A DNA stretch of 64,000 nucleotides from contig KV425580.1 of the NCBI GenBank assembly GCA_001632425.1, forward strand, positions 124,215 to 188,214, read 5' to 3'. Source of the stretch: Neolentinus lepideus HHB14362 ss-1. Its lineage: Eukaryota; Basidiomycota; Agaricomycetes; Gloeophyllales; Gloeophyllaceae. Under the pieces are notes generated by a model. The model searched no databases. It was not told where the DNA came from and worked only from the letters and a program-made list of their open reading frames with translations. The position numbers and the translations under genes were made by a program. Position 1 is the stretch's first letter; the number at the start of each line of letters is the position of its first letter. This document shows, in pieces, positions 11,342-21,021 of the stretch.

Positions 11342-13456
11342 ATGGCTCCTGCACCGAAGGTGACTAGCGTGCTGCACCGGGGATCGGCGTGCTTGCCGTG
11401 CAGGTGAGTGTCGGAGTCTAGTGGGGCGATAACGTTGTATATTGATTAGACACACATGTTGACAGGAAGAAAAAGATGGTGAGCGTTTGTGTTTGGCTCT
11501 GAATGCAAGAATACCCATGATGACCGCCCACCCCCACCGCCAGAGGTGCGATGCCACCAGGCCCTCGTGCGGCCAGTGCGCCAAGTCCATCAGGCCGCAG
11601 GACTGCGTCTACGAGGACTTGAAGAAGAAGTCGCGCACGCAGAGTCTCAAGGAGAAGGTCGCTGCGCTCGAGGAACGACTCAAAGAGCTTGAGCCGCAGG
11701 ACGTTATCGAAGAGGCGCAGATAGGTATAAGGTTGTCACCGCAACCATTCTCGCCGGAGAGGTCCTCCTCATTTCCCGGCGGCACGGCATGGTCTCCAGG
11801 AAGTTTTTCTGCGACCCCCTCCTCCGCTCCATCAAGTGAGGAGTGGTTTTACCATGGTGCAACTCTTCTGTCGCCCGCTGCGGTATCCCCATTGAGAACT
11901 CAAGAAGCGCCATGTGATATTAATGTAGATGTCATCCCTTGGGAGACCAAGATTCTGCTGTAAGACCAAACAATCTAGTATCTTGTGAATTTGTTAACGA
12001 ATACATCGGTTTCAGATTAGACATATTTTTGTCTCGCCATCAGCAACTTGGTTTTCACGTTAACGTGCACAAGTTCAAGTCATCTCTTTCCGTTGGCCTC
12101 AACGGAACGATGCATCCCGCCCTCCTAAACGCCATGTATATCTTCGGTTGTCACTTCTCTCAGTCAACATCGCTCCTAGAGCTGAAACATCATTTCTTGG
12201 AGAAAGCACTGCATTTCCTGGCCGAAGGCATCCAGTCCTCAGACAACTTGTTGCACATCATTCAAGCATCCTGTTTATTATCTCTATATTTCTTCACCCA
12301 TTGTCGCCTACTCGAGGCCTACCAGCACGCAGCATGCGCTGCCACTATGGCTACAAGCCTCGGAATCCACAAGTGGAAAGCATCAGCGCTAAAGAGTTCC
12401 GGTATCATCTGTACATCCGATGAAACAGATCTTCCCGAATGTCTTGCAGCGTTTTGGCAGAGCTTCGTATTATGCTATACCTTATCAGGTCTAGCGAGAC
12501 TGCCGGCCCTCTCTATGCACGCAATCCAAGCTAACGACATCGAGAAGCCCATTATCGCTGCTCTCATACCTGTTCGCCGTCCCATCTTTGACTATGCTCA
12601 TTCTTGACTGAAATCTGCCTATCCAGCCTGTTCCGAACGTCGCAGATCAGACGTTCGATGGAACAGATTTATGGTCAATCCCTTCATTGCATGGTCTGTT
12701 CTTGCGCGCAAACGCCACTGCTCTATTTCATCGGTCGTTCCTCGTTGCCTTACGTATGATTAATTTGCTCTAGGGATTTTCATCGCTTTCTCACTACGAT
12801 AATCACAGCGCCGACGGGCCCTCCGTCTGCAATTGAACAGGAGCTCGACCAGCTACTGGCATGTTTGCCGCCAATTCTCCATGGCAGTCGACCAGGCATG
12901 GACACCTTCACTGTGCTTGCTCTGGGTAATGCCATTCGGATAAACCTGTACAAAAACGTCCCTGGTCAGCGTCATGATCGATGTAGGAATGCAGCGTACG
13001 ATATGGCATTCGCGACGGAGTTATTGAGAGACGAAGATTACATTCATGTGGATCCGGTCGTCAGCGTATGTCGTCACAATTCGCTAGAACCTTTTCCAAC
13101 GTTGATCGCTTCTAATTCAGGTATGCATGGCTATGGCAGCTCGAGTATTCCTCTTGCTACTACCAGAAGACCGTCCACCGCGTATGTTCGGGTATAACCA
13201 AAGCCTACATGTGCTAGTGACTGCGCTCCGACGTCTAGGATTGGTTTTCCCCCTTGCCAGTGAGTAATAGGATGCGATATCCCTCCTGAACTAGCCTATC
13301 GACCCTGACTGGCATTGCTGCAGCATATTACGCTGACTCGGTTCAAAAGGAGTGGATCGTACGGGCAGGTAAGGCCTCTCCTTTTGCCTCCGAGAGCGTG
13401 TCGGTCGTCGATTTTCTTCATTCGCATCCATAGCTCCGGAGCACCCTCGTGCATAG
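11342..13456 (+). CDS. Zn2Cys6 fungal transcription factor
   Basis: Sequence-specific nuclear regulator. The binuclear cluster is spread over three exons: Cys17, Cys20, Cys27, Cys34, Cys37 and Cys46, with ACLPCRKKKMRCDATRPSC at its centre. The second exon is only 13 nt (11466-11478; KKKM). A short coiled-coil linker follows (LKEKVAALEERLKELE), then a Ser/Pro-rich region and the fungal middle homology region. The latter starts at LDIFLSRHQQLGFHVN and includes CLLSLYFFTHCRLLEAYQHA. Exons after about 12560 are less certain. I join the pieces containing SIPSLHGLFLRANAT, ELDQLLACLPPILHG, AMAARVFLLLLPEDRPP and YYADSVQKEWIVRA, with a stop TAG at 13454-13456. Target genes cannot be inferred from context. 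Confidence 0.8.
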
Positions 13457-13819
13457 TACTGCCACTGCTACTATTTACATCGATCTCTGGACCTTAGATG
13501 GTACATAGATTTCGTCTGATCGATGTTCAATTAAGGGATTTCAGATCTGCATGCGTTGCCGGGTACATTAGTAAGGTCTTGAATGTGTGCGTAGACGTGC
13601 CAGGAGGGGAACCGGTGAATATCGCGGCGTCCAATATAGTCAGCACGGTGTCCTGGCAGTTTGCCGACAAATGTCGATTTCGGCGTTCGTCATCACCACA
13701 TTATATTACCATCCATTCTCCGGACAGATTCTTGTATACTTTCCTCATTTCTGCCGTCAAGCTCCCTGTCGGGGATTTCAGACTGTTTAGACACCAAGTG
13801 CCTATCTGCACCAGTATCC
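13457..13819. other. Spacer upstream of the RBR ligase gene
   Basis: 363 bp between the stop of the Zn2Cys6 gene and the RBR start, both on the plus strand. One open frame crosses it but shows no motif. No TATA box stands out. Confidence 0.4.
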
Positions 13820-15801
13820 ATGTCGGATTCTGACTACTCTCTTGACGGCTCTGATGCTGAGTATGCATTCTCGGACTATGTACGCCAACACTATTACTGT
13901 CGTTCTGTCTCGTTAAACGTTACACTACTACCAGGATGATAGTGACGGCTATGTCGACGACTCGTCAACCAAAGGGAAGGAGAAGGCGAAGGGCGAGATC
14001 ACTTTCAGAAGCCTCTCTCCGGATGATCTTCAAGGCATGATTGACGAGGACATACAGAATCTTGCAGCCATAATTCCATGCGAGGTAAACTTTCGTGGTC
14101 ATTCTGTTTTTTCTCCGTTCTAAGATGGTGACTACGTAAAAGCTTCCGGTTGTGTCTATCCTTCTACGCCACTTCCATTGGGACAGGGAGCGATTACTGG
14201 AGAAGTACGCTGAAGATGTCTGTGAGGTATTCACATCCGCTTCAGAGCCGTACGATCCGCCGTCGAGTCCAATTCTTCCTCCCACTAAGCGAGCTCGTGT
14301 TGAGGACTCTTCGGCTAACACCAAATATCTCTGTCAAATCTGCTATGACGATCATAGTGCGGACGAAACCTTCGAGACGAGATGCGGCCACCGTTTCTGC
14401 GTTACGTGCTGGCAAACATATCTCGAGAGCAAGATTAAGGAGGAGGGCCAGTGCACCATCAAATGCATGGGCGAAGGGTGCAAGACAACTGTAGACGAGT
14501 CCGCGATAGTGAAGTTAGTAGAGAAGCCCTGCTACGAACGGTTAGGATCCAATGTCTGCACATATGAAATGGTTTACTGATGTGTCCTCGACGTCGCCAG
14601 ATATCAGAAGCTAGTGCAGGAATCTTACGTCGCTGCCAACCCTGCGCTCCGTTACTGTCCACACCCTTCATGTACTCAGGCTGTTCATTGTCAAGGCATC
14701 ACCGAGTCCAGCCTCAGTTCTGTTGTCCCAACAGTGTCCTGTGCTGAGAATCACATATTCTGTTTCGGGTGTGGGTTGGACTCGGATCACAAGCCATCGT
14801 CATGCAAGCTAGTCAAGCTCTGGCTCAAGAATGCCAAAGAGGATGCGGGGACAGCTTCATGGATCAAGGCGAACACGCGCACTTGCCCCAAGTGCCATCA
14901 GAACATAGAGAAGGCGGGCGGATGCAAGTGAGTTGTGCCATCCACCGCGTCTCATTGACTCGCACTAACTGAAATTAGTCGAATGGTACCATTACCCGTC
15001 TCGCACACTGAAGGAAATCACTAATAGAATATTCTCCGCTGACGTGTAGCTATGCCGCCACTGCAAATACCAGTTTTGTTGGTTGTGCATGCGTAAATGG
15101 GAGGTCCACGGCTATAATGACGCCGTCTGCAGTACCTGGAAAGAACCGGACCCCGACGAGAACATGACTGACGCGAAGAAATCTCTCGAGAAGTGGCTTT
15201 TCTACTTTGACCGCTTCAATAATCACGAGGCGTCCGCCAGCCTCGAGCAAGGTCTCGTTGAGCGAGCGAAGGAGAAGGTCGTCGAGGTTCAGGAGGCTAG
15301 TAGTATGTCATGGATCGAGGTTCGTCCGTCCTTGTCATAGGTTTGCTGGGTTCGTTAACTCACTGCGCTCCTTGAAGGCCAATTTCATGGAGACTGCGGT
15401 TGACGAGCTGGCGAAATGCAGAAGGACCTTGAAATGGACTTACGCTATGGCTCACTTCCTTGCTGCAGGCAACAAGAAGGAAATGTTCGAAGACTTACAA
15501 GCGTAAGCCGCCCACAACACAACTGTATTATCTTCTGACTAAGCTAAACAGAAATCTTGAGAAGGCCGTCGAGGATCTTTCTCAAATGCTCGAAGAGCCG
15601 ATCGAAGCTGATACGGTCCAGAGCTTACGGCAGAAGATGATCGATAAGACAGTGAGTGTTCGCGAAGTGTTTGTCGTCAAATCAGACAAGGTAATGGATT
15701 GGAAGCAGGTATATGTGCAGAAAAGACATGAACTATTACGCCAAGATACAGCAGCTGGCTTGAGCGAGGGGAGATGGCAGTGGACTGTCGAGATCGATTA
15801 A
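13820..15801 (+). CDS. RBR E3 ubiquitin ligase, Ariadne type
   Basis: Takes ubiquitin from an E2 onto its own RING2 cysteine and then to substrate. Nine exons join in phase (13820-13879, 13935-14084, 14143-14540, 14601-14927, 14979-14985, 15050-15319, 15378-15502, 15552-15651, 15709-15801) to 509 residues. The order is: acidic N-terminus, UBA-like segment (residues 55-95), RING1 from Cys134 (LCQICYDD), IBR (PHPSCTQAV... CFGCG), RING2 and the C-terminal Ariadne helices. RING2 reads TCPKCHQNIEKAGGC, then N-R-M from a 7-nt exon, then LCRHCKYQFCWLC. The catalytic cysteine should be Cys311 in GGC, by analogy with human HHARI. The ending GRWQWTVEID is typical of Ariadne proteins. No frame problem was seen. 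Confidence 0.93.
14979..14985 (+). other. 7-nt microexon in the RBR ligase
   Basis: TCGAATG lies between an AG acceptor and a GT donor. Using it restores both the frame and the conserved RING2 sequence C-N-R-M-L-C just after the catalytic cysteine. Skipping it would break the frame. Confidence 0.8.
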
Positions 15802-16639
15802 CGGACCGACTCTTATCATTCGGCATCTGACAGCGAGTTCTCTAGCCGACACAAAGAGTCAAAGAACGACATAGCGGTACAGTAGGAACACGATCTGCAT
15901 ACGATACATAGACTTATGCACCATAACTTGCGAAGAACGATCTAATGGCTGGCACGTCGTTTATCCTGGCATCCACGTATTTACTATTAATTTGCAGATT
16001 ATCCTGGTCATGTTACAATCCAAGTATGTTACCTGTCCACTGACCCGGTACATGACCCTTCGTCAATCTCTCGATACACTGTTCGTAGGTGACCCATCGC
16101 ACAGGAATCCGCGCGAAATGCTACGTTGAGAGGATTTGTAAGCCTGGGCCCGTTTGAGCCATGCCAACGGGGGCCCTCCCCGAGAGAAGGGACATGGTCA
16201 TAGGAATGAACTTGTCCGCCAGGCTAATTTGCCGTCACCCTCATCGTTGTCGGCATTGCACTACATCTTGATGAGACAAGGCTCATCTTCCCCTGCGGGT
16301 AGCGAAATTGCCATACCATAGATGGTCTCGCCCACGTCGGGGGGATTCAGCCGCCAATAGAGTGGTTTATGCTGCTTCCAGTCCTGGTGAACTTGTTTGT
16401 CGGGTGCCGGTGATGACTCATGTGAGGAGTGGAAGTCGAAAGTATTTCATTAGGTCTTCCGTTATTCGACAGACTTTGCACTTATGCGTTTGTGCGATCC
16501 ATGATGTTAGTTAAGTTGCAGCTGCAGCGCTCACTAGAGGGCAGATAAAGAGCGCTGGACCTTCAAGTTCTATTTACCGAGGCGTCTATTACACTGCTAT
16601 CCAAATCACTTTTGGGAACTCGTTGGAAATCCCCGTCAT
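15802..16639. other. Intergenic region, no gene seen
   Basis: Spacer between the RBR gene and the repeated oxygenase promoter module. Open frames are short and motif-free. Confidence 0.4.
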
Positions 16640-17016
16640 TAGATGCCACAATTTCAGCCAGCGCGGCATTCACCGTTCTTATTACCATGCCGCCGGCTCG
16701 CGGCGGCTCTAACTTCGCATCTACAGCCAGGCCGATTTCTGGTTGATTCTTTTCACTTTGCGTTCCTCTGTCTCAGATTAGCTAATACCGTCTTCGACCG
16801 TCTGACATCTCATGCGGACATGACCCGGTCATTGACCCCTGTCGAGCCGGTACATAATAGGCGGTCCCGATATCTGTCCATGGACATGATTCATTGCGTA
16901 AAGAATTATCCTGCCAATGACTTCCAATGACTCGGACGAATCCGTGGTCTGCGTGAGGATGGTATATAAATGGAAGAGTTCTGTGGCTCCGACACCCTAC
17001 CCTCATCAACAGCAAC
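16640..17016 (+). promoter_or_regulatory. Upstream module of oxygenase copy 2, with TATA box
   Basis: Matches the regions before copies 1 and 3 over about 300 bp, including the stretches GATTTCTGGTTGATTCTT, CCCCTGTCGAGCCGGTA and GCGTAAAGAATTATCCTG. A clear TATATAAA at 16963-16970 lies 47 bp before the ATG, implying a short 5' UTR. Conservation of this length outside coding sequence reflects recent duplication and perhaps shared control. Confidence 0.65.
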
Positions 17017-18487
17017 ATGTCCCCGCATGATGGACTGATTTCTTCCGAGCACATCGAGACCTTAAGGGACGCCATTGGAGATAGGCCGCCATACTGTAGC
17101 GGTGTGGTTACCCCTAATGACTTCCAACTGTACTATGCTACCGATGGAAAAGATGCTCAGTACGTGCCACCAGTACTTGCAAATATTTCTCATATTGTAC
17201 GCATACTGAAAAAGAGACTTGTAGACGAATCGACCTCTCCAAAGCTACTGACAATGACTTGAAAGAGTTGGCGCAAGCGTGTACGCCAGCTACGTTTGGT
17301 CGCAATAATGAAGACGTCCTGGACGAGTCCTACCGCAAGGCTGGGAAACTCGATACGGCCGATTTCGCCGCCAACTTCTATCCTCTGAACTGTGAAGATC
17401 TCGTCTGTGTACTTAGAGAACATCTTTTGGAAGGCCACGACACTAATAGGTCGATCAAGGCTGAATTGTACAAATTAAACATATACGGTACGTTGCTTTG
17501 CCTAATAATAACAGTCTGCGAGATCCGGGGTCTGCTACGCTTTTCATGATAGGCCCCGGCTCATTCTTCAAGGCACATAAAGATACACCCAGAGCAGAGA
17601 ATATGTTCGGGTCGCTGGTTGTCGTCTATCCGACTCCTCACGAAGGCGGCGCTCTCATTCTTCGTCACAGAGGCAAGAAATGGGAGTTTGACTCCGGGAA
17701 GATCCTCGCGATGCAGAATGAGCCACGCCTGTCCTACATAGCGTTCTATGCTGATGTCGAACACGAAGTGACCACGGTGACGTCTGGTCACCGTATCACT
17801 CTGACGTATAACCTGTATTTCACGGACCCGGACCCCGCAGAAGAGATGAGGGGTCTGCCTGCCATTCGACGCCCTATCTCGACGGACCCTCGTGAATCGG
17901 AGTTCAGAGACGTCCTCAAGAGGCTCTTGGACGACCCTAATTTCATGCCAGATGGAGGGACTATCGGATTCGGCCTAAAATACCAGTATCCAGTCAAGCT
18001 CGAAGAGAACAACCGTTTGAATGTGCCCAGCAACTCTGTATCACGGGCTCGAAGATGCCTGAAAGGCAGCGATGCCGTGATCATGAACATCGCGACAGAA
18101 CTGTCTCTCAAGGCATCCCTCCAAGTCCTCTATGCAAATGATAGGGATGAATCCGTCATCATGATGGAGGACTTCCTGCCCCTGAGTGAGTACCCTCTGG
18201 GCACCGACGGGGACGTGGCTAGCCACCTCATCGACATAGGCGGGAGTATGACCAACGAAAAATGCTTGCTCAGAGAAGGACGGCTCGAACTCAGACCATC
18301 ACGGGAGACGTACTCAACAATAAAGTGGGTGACGGACATGACCGAGTTCAATGGATTTCACGATCCGTACGTCGCGTATGGTAACCAGCATACCCTTGGC
18401 TTTTTGTACGGTAATATGGTTCTGATTATCCACGTTGGACCATACCGAAGAAGGCGCTGGCCTAATAGAGAGAAGGGTACCTGGTAG
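17017..18487 (+). CDS. Fe(II)/2-oxoglutarate-dependent oxygenase, copy 2 (intact)
   Basis: Three exons (17017-17159, 17225-17487, 17553-18487) give 446 residues. The C-terminal two-thirds is a double-stranded beta-helix oxygenase domain. The facial triad is visible: His144 and Asp146 in FFKAHKDTPR, His206 in DVEHEV, and Arg216 (SGHR) as the likely 2OG ligand. The N-terminal 135 residues (YCSGVVTPNDFQLYY, TPATFGRNNEDVLDESY) are family-specific. There is no signal peptide, so it is probably intracellular. The family is widespread in Agaricomycetes, related by fold to prolyl 4-hydroxylases, and its substrate is unknown to me. Copy 3 has the same exon lengths, base for base. The stop is followed by a relic of the coiled-coil gene, not by more of this gene. 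Confidence 0.88.
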
Positions 18488-18574
18488 TACGTTATAACGT
18501 CGACGTACTTGTCTGTGCAATCAATTTTGGATATTGTCGCTGTGTCTTCAAGCCGCCGTCATTATCATGATCAT

Positions 18575-18874
18575 TGACCTCCGTGAAACAGAGGTCAGCG
18601 CAGATGCACATGTCACTATTCGGGCTCGTCCCAATCATACAACTGATATCAGTGGCTATATTTGGCCGTTACACTACGTTATACCAGCACCGCGCTTGAG
18701 GGCGACGAGATGAAGTTGTCCGAATGGATTAACTTCGACAAACAGGTCTGTTCACGTCCCTTCCTTTACTCGCTTCTGCAGACGAAATCCAAGCACTGTG
18801 TGCGCGCGGCCTCCCAAACTACACCACCGGGGTCCGTCCTGTGCTACAGACTACGCTGCGTCGAGTTTAAATAA
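18575..18874 (+). pseudogene. Scrap of the coiled-coil gene behind oxygenase copy 2
   Basis: Matches the end of exon 4, intron, exon 5 and start of exon 6 of the gene at 2565-3990. GTGAAACAGAGGTC is followed by the intron, then TGGCTATATTTGG, GATGAAGTTGTCCGAATGG and ACGAAATCCAAGCACTG. A small insertion after TTGGCCGTTAC disrupts the frame, and the N-terminal coiled coil is missing. It is a truncated duplicate. Confidence 0.75.
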
Positions 18875-18929
18875 AATTCATCCCAAGGATATGAACAGGC
18901 ACTGCGCGCGCGCGATGATATAGCCTTGA

Positions 18930-19241
18930 TTTCATCTCTTACCGCGCCGCCGGCTCACGGTGGCTTACGGAAGCCAGTCTACGTCGATTTCTGGTTGATT
19001 CTTCACTAGTCACTTGGCATTCCTCTGTCTCGGATTAGCTAGCACCTTTGACGTTCATTGAGCACCATCCGACAGTTTACGTGTACATGACCCCTGTTGA
19101 GCCGGTAGGCGGTTCCGACGCGCCCATGGACATGATCATTGCGTAAAGAATTATCCTGTCAATGACCTCCCATTAATGATCCGTGGTCTGCATGATGGTA
19201 TAGAAATGAAAGAGCTCTTTGGCTCCCCCGTCAACACCAAC
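18930..19241 (+). promoter_or_regulatory. Upstream module of oxygenase copy 3
   Basis: Same repeated upstream sequence as before copies 1 and 2. The position of the TATA box is changed to TATAGAAAT (about 19198), so the canonical TATATAAA of copies 1 and 2 has been lost. Expression of copy 3 may therefore differ. Confidence 0.6.
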
Positions 19242-20705
19242 ATGTCTTTGGACGACGGACTGAGTTCTCTCCGGTACATTGAGGCATTGAAAGACGCCAT
19301 CGGAGATGGGCCGCCGTACTGTAGTGGTGTTGTTACCCCTAGCGACTTCCAACTGTACTATGCTACCGATGGAAAAGATGCTCGGTGCGTCCCACTACTA
19401 CATGCCCCTCATATTGCATGCACATTGACAGAAAGACTTGTAGACGAATTGATCTCTCGAAAGCTACTGACGATGACTTGCAAGAGTTGGCGCAAGCGTG
19501 TACGCCAGCTACGTTTGGCCGCAATAATGAAGACGTCCTGGACGAGTCCTACCGCAAAGCTGGGAAACTCGACACGAGCGATTTCGCCGCCAACTTCTTT
19601 CCTCTGAGCTGTGAAGATATCGTCTGTGTACTTAGAGAGCATCTCTTGGAAGGACATGACACTAATAGGTCGATCAAGACTGAATTGTACAAATTAAACA
19701 TATATGGTACGTTGCTTTACCTAATGACACTAATCTGCGAGATATCGAGTCGTTACGCTCTTTATTATAGGTCCCGGCTCATTCTTCAAGGCACATAAAG
19801 ATACACCCAGAGCAGAGAATATGTTCGGGTCGCTGGTTGTCGTCTATCCGACTCCTCACGAAGGCGGCGCTCTCATTCTTCGTCACAGAGGCAAGAAATG
19901 GGAGTTTGACTCCGGGAAGATCCTCGCGACGCAGAACGAGCCACGCCTGTCCTACATAGCGTTCTATGCTGATGTCGAACACGAAGTGACCACGGTGACG
20001 TCTGGTTACCGTATCACTCTGACATACGACCTGTATTTCACGGACCCGGACCCCGCAGAAGAGACGAGAGGTCCATCCATCATTCGACGCCCTATATCGA
20101 AGGACCCTCGTGAATCTGAGTTCAGAAATGTCCTCGAGAGGTCCTTGGATGACCCTGATTTCATGCCAGACGGAGGGACCCTCGGATTCGGCCTTAAATA
20201 CCAGTATCCAGTCAAGGACGGCATGAACAAGATTTTAGATGTGCCAATCAACTCTGTATCACGGGCTCTGAGATGCCTGAGAGGCAGCGACGCCATGGTC
20301 ATGAACGTCGCGAAAGAGTTGTCTCTCAAGGCATCTCTCCATATCCTCTACGCATATGATGGGGATGACTCCGTCGTCATGATGGAGGACTTCCTGCCCT
20401 TGAGTGGGTGGCCTCTGGACAGAGACGTCTCTGGTCACCTCATCGGCATAGGCGGGAGTCTGACAAACGAAAAGAGCTTGCTCAGAAACGGACGGCTTGA
20501 ACTCCGAAGACCATCATGGGAGACCTATTCAACAATAAAGTGGGTGACCGACATGACCAAGTTCAATGGATTTCAAGATCCATACGTTGCGTATGGGGAC
20601 AGTGGCGAGGGTACTCTTGGTCTCTTGTATGGGAATATGGTTCTGATTGTCCACGTCGGACCATATAGAAGAAGGCAATGGCCTAGTAGAAAGAAAGGTA
20701 CCTGA
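19242..20705 (+). CDS. Fe(II)/2-oxoglutarate-dependent oxygenase, copy 3 (intact)
   Basis: Three exons (19242-19384, 19444-19706, 19771-20705) give 446 residues with exon lengths identical to copy 2. The HKD, DVEHEV and SGYR motifs are all present. I chose ATG 19242 because it aligns with the copy 2 start; an in-frame ATG at 19176 would add residues from the repeated promoter. Differences from copy 2 cluster in the C-terminal third (for example SGWPLDRDVSG against SEYPLGTDGDV), while 17560-17800 and 19780-20020 are nearly identical. That pattern suggests recent duplication or gene conversion over the catalytic exon. Confidence 0.87.
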
Positions 20706-20739
20706 TAGTAAGTTATAACGTTGACGGACTTGTCTGCGC

Positions 20740-21021
20740 AATCAATTTTCGGATATTGCCGCCGTGACTTCGTCCAGATGTCAACGCAGAATCCCAGATG
20801 AACATGTCACTATTCGGGCTCATCCCAATGATACAATTGAACAATTGAACTTGGTGGCTACATTTAGGCCGTTACACTACGCCAGTAGTATGTTTAAGGG
20901 CGGCGAGATATTGTCCGAGTGGCTTAACCTCGATGAAGTTCGAACAGGTCCGTTCCCGTCCCCTGGCCTCCTTCACTCGACCGATATCCCACCTGCAGAT
21001 GAAATCCGATCTTTGAGTTGA
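20740..21021 (+). pseudogene. Scrap of the coiled-coil gene behind oxygenase copy 3
   Basis: Carries degraded equivalents of the exon 5 region of the 2565-3990 gene (GGCGAGATATTGTCCGAGTGG, encoding GEILSEWLNLDE). It is shorter and more diverged than the scrap at 18575-18874. No usable frame remains. Confidence 0.7.

Noticed and set aside
18488..18874. Open frame behind oxygenase copy 2 considered as its last exon
   Set aside because: It aligns with exons of the separate coiled-coil gene at 2565-3990, and both intact oxygenases have aligned stop codons before it.
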